Shown here: piece after piece, positions 1-5,912 of the stretch
Position numbering within the stretch: the first letter of the stretch is position 1
How the letters are laid out: each line of letters opens with the position of its first letter
Origin: Planctomycetota bacterium
GTDB taxonomy: Bacteria; Planctomycetota; UBA11346
DNA: 5,912 nt
Direction: 5' to 3'
NCBI GenBank assembly: GCA_947470885.1
Contig: CANIXE010000155.1
Coordinates: 1-5,912, forward strand
Notes under the pieces: generated by a model
What the model was told of the DNA's origin: nothing
What the model saw: only the letters and a program-made list of their open reading frames with translations
Database searches by the model: none
Made by a program: the position numbers and the translations under genes

Positions 1-705
1 GATGATCCCCCGGGCTTCATCCCAATTCAGATGGGTTGGATGGAGGGTTTCCCGGAGCATGTCCAGCACCAGGATCTCCACGCCCTGCAAATGGACGTCC
101 GCCATCGCCGGCAGTTCCTTCAGATCCGTGAGGTAGGCCAGGCCGCCACAGCGAAAGCCCGTGGTCCGTCCGGCCAGGCCGTGGCTCATCGCAAACGGGA
201 TGACCTCCAGGCCGGCAATTGTTGTTGCGGTGCCATCCACCAAATCCCGACAGATCAGGGCCGGGGATGCCAGCGTGTACGGCCCGGCGGAGCCATCACC
301 GAAGCAGTAGGGGAACATCCGCTGCAATTCTTCCAGATGACCCGGATGACCATGGATGGCGATGCTGGTCACCGGATCCTTGGCCCGACGCATCAACCGG
401 TTGAGGTGGCGCAGATCGTTCAAGCCGTGGCTGTGGTCCGCATGGTCGTGGGTCAAGAGCACCCCATCACAGCGGGTGATGCAATCCACGGGGTAGGACC
501 GGCCATCCCAATTCGCAAGGGGATCCCGCAATTGGTGGAGGAGATCCGGGCCGACATCGATCAGGACGACCTGCCCATCAGGCCCCCGGAGAACCGCCCC
601 GGAGCGCCGCCGGGCATCCCGGGGATCCGTGCTCCAATCACCGGGCAGGCCAAAGGCCGGGTTGCCATGGCTGGTGCCGCAACCCGTGATGATCAGTTCC
701 CACAT
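1..705 (-). CDS. MBL-fold metallohydrolase, PhnP-like group (3' end outside window)
   Basis: This is an open frame of 235 residues running off the left edge without a stop. It starts with a GTSHGNP turn (residues 10-16), the position of the GTGTSxGxP signature of PhnP-type metallo-beta-lactamase-fold phosphodiesterases. LIDVGPD (48-54) follows, then the metal-binding motif THDHADHSHGLNDLR (85-99) with H86, H88, D90 and H91. Further likely ligands are H175 in MSHG, D194 in YLTDLKELP, and H222/H225 in HPTHL. The family hydrolyses phosphodiester-type bonds using two metal ions in the cytoplasm; the substrate here is unknown. The cysteine cluster that binds a structural zinc in E. coli PhnP is absent (GLPGDWSTDP at 19-28). 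ATG at 705 was chosen because homologues begin a few residues before the glycine-rich turn. An in-frame ATG at 750 would add 15 proline-rich residues. Neither start has a clear Shine-Dalgarno sequence. It is divergent from the FHA gene. Fold call is firm, exact function is not. Confidence 0.9.
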   Translation of the reverse strand, partial: MWELIITGCGTSHGNPAFGLPGDWSTDPRDARRRSGAVLRGPDGQVVLIDVGPDLLHQLRDPLANWDGRSYPVDCITRCDGVLLTHDHADHSHGLNDLRHLNRLMRRAKDPVTSIAIHGHPGHLEELQRMFPYCFGDGSAGPYTLASPALICRDLVDGTATTIAGLEVIPFAMSHGLAGRTTGFRCGGLAYLTDLKELPAMADVHLQGVEILVLDMLRETLHPTHLNWDEARGII

Positions 706-794
706 GGCGGGCGGAGGTTCCTGGTCCGGGACCTGCGGCAAGTCCGGCATGAGACACTGCAGGTCGCAAGAGCCTCCGACCAATTGCCCAGCCA

Positions 795-813
795 AGACCA
801 CTGGGGATGGTCT
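795..813. repeat. Short inverted repeat in the divergent intergenic region
   Basis: AGACCA (795-800) and TGGTCT (808-813) are perfect 6-bp inverted arms around a 7-nt spacer. They lie between the divergent MBL-hydrolase and FHA genes, ending 4 nt before the FHA start codon. The spacer holds the G-rich stretch that is the only ribosome-binding-site candidate for that gene. It could be an operator or an mRNA hairpin that hides the RBS, but arms this short can arise by chance. I see no convincing sigma-70 or sigma-54 promoter in 706-817. Confidence 0.3.
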
Positions 814-817
814 GGCC

Positions 818-1393
818 ATGCTTCTGATTCTTCAGCACCAACGTTCGGACGGCGAAACCGATCATTACCATCTCAAGCCGGGCCGTTGCTTCCGGATCGG
901 CCGGGGATCCGCCTGTGAGATCCGGATCCTCGACCTGAATCTCAGCCGCAATCACGGCACCTTGGAATTCATTGATGGCAACTGGCGCTTCACCGAGACC
1001 GCCAGCACCAACGGCTGTCGGATCAACGGGGATGTGATGGACGGCTCAATCAGCCTGAAACCCGGGATGATCCTGGAAATGGGTTCCACCACCCTGGTGG
1101 TCAACCGGATCTTCGTCCCCGACAGCGAACCCGAATCCAGGCCTGGGGAAAGTTCGGCTTCCCGAGCGCCCGTCAGTGATCCTCGGAGCACCGCCGCCTT
1201 GACCCTGGTGGCTCCGCCCCCCGGCATCAGCCCTACGCCAGAACCCACCTACTACGTCACCCTCCTGGGGGTGCGGATTGGGCCACTGACCAAGGCCCAG
1301 GCGAAGGAACTGAAGAATCGGGAGCTGCGCAACGAACTGGACCCGGTGGACCTCAACGGCCTGCCCCGACCTGTTTCTTCATCCGCCTCCTGA
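818..1393 (+). CDS. FHA-domain protein with GYF_2-like C-terminal segment
   Basis: The protein has 191 residues and is probably cytoplasmic, with no signal peptide or membrane segment. Residues about 2-95 form a forkhead-associated (FHA) domain, which binds phosphothreonine peptides. All signature positions are present: FRIGR (25-29), LSRNH (42-46) and STNG followed by INGD (63-72). A proline/serine-rich linker (about 100-143) leads to a segment at 145-183 with YYV, GVRIGPLT and a closing DPVDLNGLP. This resembles the GYF_2 (DUF4339-type) fold seen in bacterial signalling and membrane proteins, though the usual tryptophans are missing. ATG 818 was chosen because the FHA strand begins there. 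The open frame extends upstream to 629, but that part lies opposite the MBL gene and encodes no FHA sequence. CTGGGGAT at 801-808 is a weak RBS candidate. The gene heads a plus-strand unit, 43 nt before the LptD-like gene. Binding partner unknown; no kinase is in the window. Confidence 0.88.
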   Translation: MLLILQHQRSDGETDHYHLKPGRCFRIGRGSACEIRILDLNLSRNHGTLEFIDGNWRFTETASTNGCRINGDVMDGSISLKPGMILEMGSTTLVVNRIFVPDSEPESRPGESSASRAPVSDPRSTAALTLVAPPPGISPTPEPTYYVTLLGVRIGPLTKAQAKELKNRELRNELDPVDLNGLPRPVSSSAS

Positions 1394-1436
1394 TCCCCGC
1401 TGGCACCCGGAGTCGGCCCCCGATCATCCCCGACCC

Positions 1437-3635
1437 ATGCGCCGCCGGATCGTCACCGCCCTGCTTGCCGTCCTTGCTGGCGGATCCGCCCTGTTCGGAG
1501 CGGACGACACCCGCTGGGACCTGCGCTCGGCCAATCCCAACCTGAACGGCAATGGCATCGCCCATTTCAGCCGGGGCGTGGTCGCCCGCTGGGGTGATCA
1601 TCTGGTGGTGGCGGATGCCGCCCGGGTGGCGGTGGACGGCGATGAACTGTACGCCTCCGGCCATGTCCTGTACCGGCGCTCTGGCCTGCGCCTGACCGCC
1701 GCCCGCCTGGGCCTGCGCCCCCAGGTCAAAGTTGGCCAGGCCTGGGACGTGGAAAGCGATGTGGTGTTCCAGGGCCGGATGGTGCATCTGTCCGCCGCCA
1801 CCGTGGAGCTGACCCCGGACGCCCTGATTTTCCGCCAGGTAAACGTCAACGGCGGCCACGGCGGGATCATCGCCTTCCACGCTCCCCGGGTGGTGGTGCA
1901 TCTACGGGAACCGCCCCCCGGGCAGGAGAACGACGAAAGCGCCCGGATCAAAGGCGTGGAGATGATCGGCCCCAGCGCCCACCTGGTGGGGGCGCCCATC
2001 TTCTGGCTGCCCTGGATGTACCGGGACTTCCGCCGGGGGTATCCGTGGACCCGGGTCAGGTTCGGCCACAGCGGCCGCCTCGGCTCCTGGGGACGGTTCT
2101 GGACCGGGTCGGACCTGCCCGAAGTGAGCGGCTGGCGCACCGGCATCGACGGCCGGGTGGATGCCCACAGCCGGGCGGGCCGGGGCGGCGGCGTCCGCGG
2201 CTATTGGGCCCACGACACCTGGGGCAAGGGCAAGGCGGAATGGTATGGCCTGGCCACGGAAACCGTGCGGGGTGGTGAACTGGACAAGGAGGCCCTGGAC
2301 GAGCGCAAGGCCAGCACCTTCGACGCCAGCCATCAGACCGACCTGGGGGCGGGCGCCTTGAGCGGACGCTGGATGAAAGTCCCCGACGGCGACACCCGGG
2401 TGCCCAATCCCACCGGCAATGCGGAAATCCCCCCGGATCTGCGTTTCCTTGCGGATTACATGCCGGAAGAACTGGCCACCCGGCCGATCCCCCGGCGATC
2501 CGCAGTGGGGGTGTACAGCAATCGCCACGTCGCTTTTGCCGTGGATATCGAACGCCGGGTCCATCCCTACATCGACACCACCGAACGCTGGCACGGCGAA
2601 CAGCTGGTGGTGGCGCCGATCCAACTGGTCGGCCCGGTGCACCTGGGGGCCGACGCCTGGGCCGAGGATCTCCACCGCATTTACCACGACACCAATGCCA
2701 ACCGCTTCCGCTTCGACGGCTACGCCGCCGCCGGCCACTGGTTTTCGTCCGGCATCGGCCTGGAGGGCAGCACCGGTATCCGCGGCCTGGATTACCACCG
2801 GGGCCAGCTGGTCGGAGTCAGCCAAGAAGACGCCGCCCGCCGGGTGAACTACGCCAACGGCTATGTGAAGCTGCGCCTGGAGGACACCTACGGCGAGATC
2901 CGCCACAACATCATCCCCCGGGTCGGCATCCAGGTCATCAGCGAAGGCGTTGGCGACTTGTTGCCCGACTATGGTTTCCTGGATGCCCGGGAAAAACTGG
3001 AAGAGGACAAGCGATTCGGCGTGCTGGGCGTCGACACCGCCCTGGTCGCCGGCCGGACGCTATTCCACGCCGATGCCACCAGCCGCTGGGCCCTGCGGGA
3101 TGAAGAACGATTCTACACCAACGAATTCGGTGACACCCTGTTCGGCCCCTCCCGCCTGGTGGATGTGACCATCCACGCCGACGGTTCGCCGATTTCCTGG
3201 TGGTCCCTAACCCTGGATGCGGTGTACGACGGCCGGCCCCGGGCCTGGGACAGCTTCAACGGCACCACCTGGATCAATGCCCTGCCCTGGTTGTCCTTCA
3301 CCGAGACCACCACCTTCGTCAAGAATCCCTATTCCTGGACCAATGCCCCGGGCTTCGGCCTGATCGCCAACCGCTACCGCCTGGACACCACCCTCTCGTT
3401 GCGGCCGGAAGGCGCCGCCATCGACGCCTGGAGCTGGAAACTGCTCCGGCGGATGGTGGATGGGGATCTCACCCTGGGGTTCGAACTCGTCCGGGATGTT
3501 GACGGGGTGCTGTTTGACCGCCGGGTATCCCTGGGCTTCACCATCCTGGGGGGTGGAACCAATGAGTCGCTGTCGAACTACGGCGCCCAGAATCAGTCCA
3601 CCGGCCAGGTGAACCTGGGGATCCCCACCCGATGA
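1437..3635 (+). CDS. lptD: LptD/OstA-like outer-membrane LPS-assembly protein
   Basis: The 732-residue protein is slightly shorter than the roughly 780 residues of E. coli LptD. A signal peptide (RRR, hydrophobic core 5-20, cleavage near residue 21-22) is followed by an OstA-like beta-jellyroll region (about 35-165) with the repeating pattern of short strands, including DGDELYASGHVLYRRSG. The segment GAPIFWLPWMYRDFR (about 186-200), followed by a YPW/GHSGRLGSWG stretch, matches the LptD junction where the jellyroll meets the barrel. The rest is alternating, aromatic-rich, barrel-like sequence ending near VSLGFTIL. LptD, with the lipoprotein LptE, inserts lipopolysaccharide into the outer leaflet. 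No cysteine occurs anywhere, so the disulfides needed by the E. coli protein cannot form. ATG 1437 gives the signal peptide directly, but no good RBS precedes it. The stop overlaps the next start (ATGA). A different OstA-family outer-membrane protein is the alternative. Confidence 0.8.
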   Translation: MRRRIVTALLAVLAGGSALFGADDTRWDLRSANPNLNGNGIAHFSRGVVARWGDHLVVADAARVAVDGDELYASGHVLYRRSGLRLTAARLGLRPQVKVGQAWDVESDVVFQGRMVHLSAATVELTPDALIFRQVNVNGGHGGIIAFHAPRVVVHLREPPPGQENDESARIKGVEMIGPSAHLVGAPIFWLPWMYRDFRRGYPWTRVRFGHSGRLGSWGRFWTGSDLPEVSGWRTGIDGRVDAHSRAGRGGGVRGYWAHDTWGKGKAEWYGLATETVRGGELDKEALDERKASTFDASHQTDLGAGALSGRWMKVPDGDTRVPNPTGNAEIPPDLRFLADYMPEELATRPIPRRSAVGVYSNRHVAFAVDIERRVHPYIDTTERWHGEQLVVAPIQLVGPVHLGADAWAEDLHRIYHDTNANRFRFDGYAAAGHWFSSGIGLEGSTGIRGLDYHRGQLVGVSQEDAARRVNYANGYVKLRLEDTYGEIRHNIIPRVGIQVISEGVGDLLPDYGFLDAREKLEEDKRFGVLGVDTALVAGRTLFHADATSRWALRDEERFYTNEFGDTLFGPSRLVDVTIHADGSPISWWSLTLDAVYDGRPRAWDSFNGTTWINALPWLSFTETTTFVKNPYSWTNAPGFGLIANRYRLDTTLSLRPEGAAIDAWSWKLLRRMVDGDLTLGFELVRDVDGVLFDRRVSLGFTILGGGTNESLSNYGAQNQSTGQVNLGIPTR

Positions 3636-4687
3636 GCCGACTTCCCATGCTGGCCATCGACCCGGCCACCGCCGGCGACCGCCGGTTCTGCCAACAGATG
3701 CTCGCCCGGGTCAGCCGGACCTTCGCCGCCTGTATCCGCCTGCTGCCGCCGCCGGTGGACCACCAGGTCCTCATCGCCTACCTGCTGTGCCGGATCGCCG
3801 ACACCATCGAGGACACCGCCGACCTGCCCGTGCCCACCAAGGAACGCCTGCTGGAGCAGTTCGCCCAGGCCCTGGAACCGGGGGGTGCCGATGAGTTGCC
3901 CGAGTTGTCCGCGGCCTTCGCCACCCCGCGCATCGACGATGAAAGCCTGACCCTGCACCACGGCGCGACCCTCCGGGAATACCGGCGGCTGGGGGAATCG
4001 GCGATGGCGGACATCCGCCCCTGGGTCCAGGAAATGTCCCGGGGCATGGCGGGATTCGCCCGGATCAGCAGCGAGGCCCGGCCGGATCGGCTGGTGGCCC
4101 TCAACAGCATTGAGGAACTCGACCGCTACTGCTACTACGTCGCCGGCACGGTGGGCCACCTGCTCACCGCCCTATTCGTCCGCCACAGCCCACGGATGAC
4201 CCAGGAACACGAAGCGCGGCTGAAGGCCCTGGCCACCAGCTTCGGCCTGGGCCTGCAGCTCACCAACATCATCAAGGACGTGGCCGACGACCGCCAGCGG
4301 GGTTGGAGCTTCGTGCCCCGCCAGCTCTGCCAGCTCGCCGGGGTCGCCCCAGAGGACCTCCTGGACCCGGCCCACGCCCACCAGGCCCAAATCGTCATGC
4401 GCCACATGATCCACAAGGCCCGGCGCCATCTCCACGATGCGATGCGCTATTGCTGTGCCCTGCCCCGCAGCCAGTACCGCCTGCGCCTGTTCTGCCTAAC
4501 GCCCCTGTATTTCGCCGTGCGCACCCTGGCCCTGGCGGAACGGGATCCCCGCCTGCTGGATCCCGACCACAAGGTGAAGATCACCCGGGGCGAGGTCTAC
4601 CGCACTTTGTGCATGGCTCATCTGGTGGCGCCATCCAACCACCTGGTGGTGGCGTACTACCGGCAGCTGATCGGCAAACGTCGGTGA
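3632..4687 (+). CDS. Squalene/phytoene synthase family enzyme (probable squalene synthase)
   Basis: The 351-residue trans-isoprenyl diphosphate synthase is predicted to join two prenyl diphosphates head to head, most likely two farnesyl diphosphates to give squalene or a dehydro-C30 product. The first aspartate-rich motif is DTIED (57-61) in AYLLCRIADTIEDTADLP. YCYYVAGTVGHLLTALF (about 166-182) is the family's conserved core helix. The second motif is NIIKDVADD (212-220), followed by RGWSFVP. The LCRIADTIED form and short insertions resemble the eukaryotic-type FDFT1 branch more than typical plant or cyanobacterial phytoene synthases. No C-terminal membrane anchor is present, as in many bacterial forms, so it is probably cytosolic or peripheral. 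The start ATG overlaps the LptD-like stop (ATGA), suggesting translational coupling, and the end overlaps the next gene (GTGA). C40 phytoene synthase activity cannot be excluded. No HpnC/HpnE-type partner, desaturase or cyclase is in the window. Confidence 0.85.
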   Translation: MSRLPMLAIDPATAGDRRFCQQMLARVSRTFAACIRLLPPPVDHQVLIAYLLCRIADTIEDTADLPVPTKERLLEQFAQALEPGGADELPELSAAFATPRIDDESLTLHHGATLREYRRLGESAMADIRPWVQEMSRGMAGFARISSEARPDRLVALNSIEELDRYCYYVAGTVGHLLTALFVRHSPRMTQEHEARLKALATSFGLGLQLTNIIKDVADDRQRGWSFVPRQLCQLAGVAPEDLLDPAHAHQAQIVMRHMIHKARRHLHDAMRYCCALPRSQYRLRLFCLTPLYFAVRTLALAERDPRLLDPDHKVKITRGEVYRTLCMAHLVAPSNHLVVAYYRQLIGKRR

Positions 4688-5139
4688 AATCCGTCTTCTG
4701 CCTTTGTCTTCTGCTGGCGGGTGCGGTCGCAAGCCGGGCCGCCGATCTGGGTACCGCCCTGCCCGGTTTGCTGCCCTCCACCTGGCGGGTGGCACCCCGG
4801 CCCGAGCTACCCCAACGCTTCACCGACGGCCGGAACACCTTGGCGGTCCTCAGCCAGCCAACTGGGGACGGCCCAGCGGCCTTCGCCCAGCACTGCCTGG
4901 ATGATCTGCAACGAATCGGCGACGGCTTCGAAGTCGTCTCCTTCGAATTCGCCACCGCCCTGGGAAATCGGACCTGGAGCCGGATCCGCTATAAATTGCG
5001 TCTGTTGGACAAAACCAAGGTCCAGGAACTGTGGACGACCGTGGATGCGGGCCAAGGCTGGTGCCTGACCGTGGGGGGCGACGGCGACCTGGAACCGGCA
5101 GCGGCGATGTTGGCGGGCGTCCTGCGCCGTTTGCCCTGA
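4684..5139 (+). CDS. Small exported protein of unknown function
   Basis: I do not recognise this 151-residue protein with confidence. It starts at GTG 4684, which overlaps the preceding stop (GTGA). That start was chosen because it gives a complete signal peptide: K2, a hydrophobic core with CLCLLLAGAVA, and an SRA cleavage site after about residue 19. A longer open frame reaching back to 4303 lies inside the synthase gene and is a shadow. There is no lipobox cysteine, so the mature protein (about 130 residues) should be periplasmic. Its compact alpha/beta pattern has a FEVVSFEFATALGNRTWSRI stretch, then a KVQELWTTVD stretch, then a final helix near AAAMLAGVLRRLP. This recalls the Mog1/PsbP/DcrB-like fold of small secreted proteins, as a weak inference only. 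As the last gene of the coupled unit it may assist envelope or lipid functions of its neighbours. Confidence 0.75.
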   Translation: MKSVFCLCLLLAGAVASRAADLGTALPGLLPSTWRVAPRPELPQRFTDGRNTLAVLSQPTGDGPAAFAQHCLDDLQRIGDGFEVVSFEFATALGNRTWSRIRYKLRLLDKTKVQELWTTVDAGQGWCLTVGGDGDLEPAAAMLAGVLRRLP

Positions 5140-5154
5140 TCAGCGCCCGATCAG
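5136..5154. terminator. Possible bidirectional hairpin over the convergent stop codons
   Basis: CTGATC (5136-5141) and GATCAG (5149-5154) can pair as a 6-bp stem with a 7-nt loop. The stem covers both stop codons of the convergent genes. No T-run follows on either strand, so it is not a canonical intrinsic terminator. It is the only hairpin candidate at this junction, where no intergenic space exists. Confidence 0.25.
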
Positions 5155-5912
5155 CTCCAGCAATTCCTTGCGGTGGATGCCCAGGGCCTTGGCGGCTTCC
5201 TCGCGGTCACCCCCCAAGCGGTCGATCACCGCCTGGACATGGCGCCGGGTCAATTCCGCCAAGGAGATCTCGCCACCGATCCCGTCGTTGGCCGTGGGCC
5301 GGCCCAATTCCGGCAGGCAACGACGAACCGCCGCCGCATCGATGGGGGCGTCACCGGCGAGGACCACCAGACGCTCCACGATGTTCACCAGTTCCCGGAC
5401 GTTGCCCGGCCAGCGGTAGGCGGCCAGCAGTTCGACGCCGTCCTCGGCGAATTTCGCCTTCAGGCCCATCTCCTGGCTGAAATGCCCCAAGTAGTGTTTG
5501 AGGATAGGCGGAATATCCGCGGCCCGTTCCCGCAGGGCTGGCAGGGCGATGGGGATGACGTTCAGGCGGTAGTACAAGTCCTCGCGGAACCGGCCTTTTT
5601 TTGCCTCGGACAACAGATCCCGGTTGGTGGTGGCGATAATCCGCACATCCACCGGAATCGGCTTGGCCCCGCCCACCCGTTCGATTTCCCGCTCTTCCAG
5701 CACCCGGAGCATCTTGGCCTGCAAATCGGCGCTGATTTCGCTGATTTCGTCCAGCAGGATCGTGCCCCCGCTGGCCAGCTCGAAGCGACCGATGCGCTGT
5801 TCGTCGGCGCCGGTGAAGCTGCCTTTTTCGTGGCCGAACAGTTCGCTGGTCAGCAGGGTCTCCGTCAGAGCCGCACAGTTCACCTTGATGAACGGGCCGC
5901 CGACCCGGGGAC
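5140..5912 (-). CDS. Sigma-54-dependent transcriptional activator, AAA+ and Fis-type HTH (5' end outside window)
   Basis: The last 256 residues of an NtrC-family enhancer-binding protein are visible; the frame is open through the right edge. Just inside the edge is PFIKVNCAAL, normally internal to the AAA+ domain, so the GTG at 5883 is not the start. The Walker A motif and any sensor or receiver domain lie outside. In order come SELFGHEKGSFTGA (sigma-54 contact loop, nt 5806-5823), GGTILLDEI (Walker B), ATTNRDL (sensor I), FREDLYYRLNVIPIALPALRER (arginine-finger region) and WPGNVREL (sensor II). The C-terminal Fis-type HTH (RRHVQAVIDRLGGDREEAAKALGIHRKEL) ends in a short LLELIGR tail. Such proteins bind upstream enhancers and use ATP to open sigma-54 promoters. 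The loop reads GSFTGA rather than the canonical GAFTGA. Its stop directly abuts that of the small exported protein. Target genes and input signal cannot be told. Confidence 0.95.
   Translation of the reverse strand, partial: PRVGGPFIKVNCAALTETLLTSELFGHEKGSFTGADEQRIGRFELASGGTILLDEISEISADLQAKMLRVLEEREIERVGGAKPIPVDVRIIATTNRDLLSEAKKGRFREDLYYRLNVIPIALPALRERAADIPPILKHYLGHFSQEMGLKAKFAEDGVELLAAYRWPGNVRELVNIVERLVVLAGDAPIDAAAVRRCLPELGRPTANDGIGGEISLAELTRRHVQAVIDRLGGDREEAAKALGIHRKELLELIGR

Noticed and set aside
629..817. N-terminal extension of the FHA protein from an upstream start
   Set aside because: The extension is antisense to the MBL gene start, encodes no FHA strand and would push the domain far from the N-terminus. 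ATG 818 begins exactly at the domain.
811..826. TGGCC-containing stretch as a sigma-54 -24/-12 promoter
   Set aside because: The GG and GC elements are not correctly matched or spaced, and the site overlaps the FHA start codon.
31..918. 295-codon plus-strand open frame
   Set aside because: It lies opposite the MBL hydrolase and overlaps the FHA gene in another frame. Its translation is low-complexity for a soluble protein and shows no domain, whereas the minus strand has a full HxHxDH motif.
1394..1436. Promoter or terminator in the gap between the FHA and LptD-like genes
   Set aside because: The 43-nt gap shows no hairpin with a T-run and no recognisable promoter hexamers, so read-through is the simpler reading.
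1902..2906. 334-codon minus-strand open frame inside the LptD-like gene
   Set aside because: It is a typical antisense shadow in high-GC DNA: Ala/Gly/Val/Pro-rich with no motif. The plus-strand frame carries a signal peptide and LptD hallmarks over the whole stretch.
4303..4683. 127-residue extension of the small exported protein
   Set aside because: It is a proline/arginine-rich shadow inside the synthase gene and would bury the clear signal peptide that starts at GTG 4684.
5881..5883. GTG as start of the sigma-54 activator
   Set aside because: The codons upstream read PFIK, completing the family motif PFIKVNCAAL, so the reading frame continues off the window edge.

Overview
The window is about 5.9 kb of dense, high-GC bacterial DNA. 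It comes from a diderm (Gram-negative type) organism, since it encodes an LptD/OstA-like lipopolysaccharide-assembly protein of the outer membrane and a sigma-54 enhancer-binding regulator. The phylum cannot be fixed from the sequence. A stand-alone squalene/phytoene-synthase-family enzyme beside an LptD homologue and an FHA protein would fit several groups, for example PVC-type bacteria or deltaproteobacteria-like lineages. This is inference only.

Layout: (1) 1-705, minus strand: 3'-truncated MBL-fold metallohydrolase of the PhnP-like group, leaving the window on the left. (2) 706-817: 112 bp divergent intergenic region with a short inverted repeat just upstream of the next start. (3) 818-5139, plus strand: four genes that look like one transcription unit, namely an FHA-domain protein with a GYF_2-like C-terminus (818-1393), an LptD-like outer-membrane protein (1437-3635), a squalene/phytoene synthase family enzyme (3632-4687) and a small exported protein (4684-5139). 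The last three are joined by 4-nt stop/start overlaps (ATGA, then GTGA). (4) 5140-5912, minus strand: C-terminal part of a sigma-54-dependent transcriptional activator (AAA+ domain and Fis-type HTH), 5'-truncated by the right edge. It converges on the plus-strand unit with zero spacing.

A working reading is that the plus-strand unit couples outer-membrane LPS assembly (LptD) with synthesis of a C30 isoprenoid (squalene or dehydrosqualene, a precursor of hopanoids, sterols or C30 carotenoids). A phosphothreonine-binding FHA protein sits at its head and a small periplasmic protein at its end. The families of genes 1, 2, 4 and 6 are clear from motifs. The LptD call rests on the N-terminal OstA-like region, the hallmark segment at the barrel entry and overall length. 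The small exported protein has no recognised function. No RNA genes, insertion sequences, CRISPR arrays or convincing promoters were seen.
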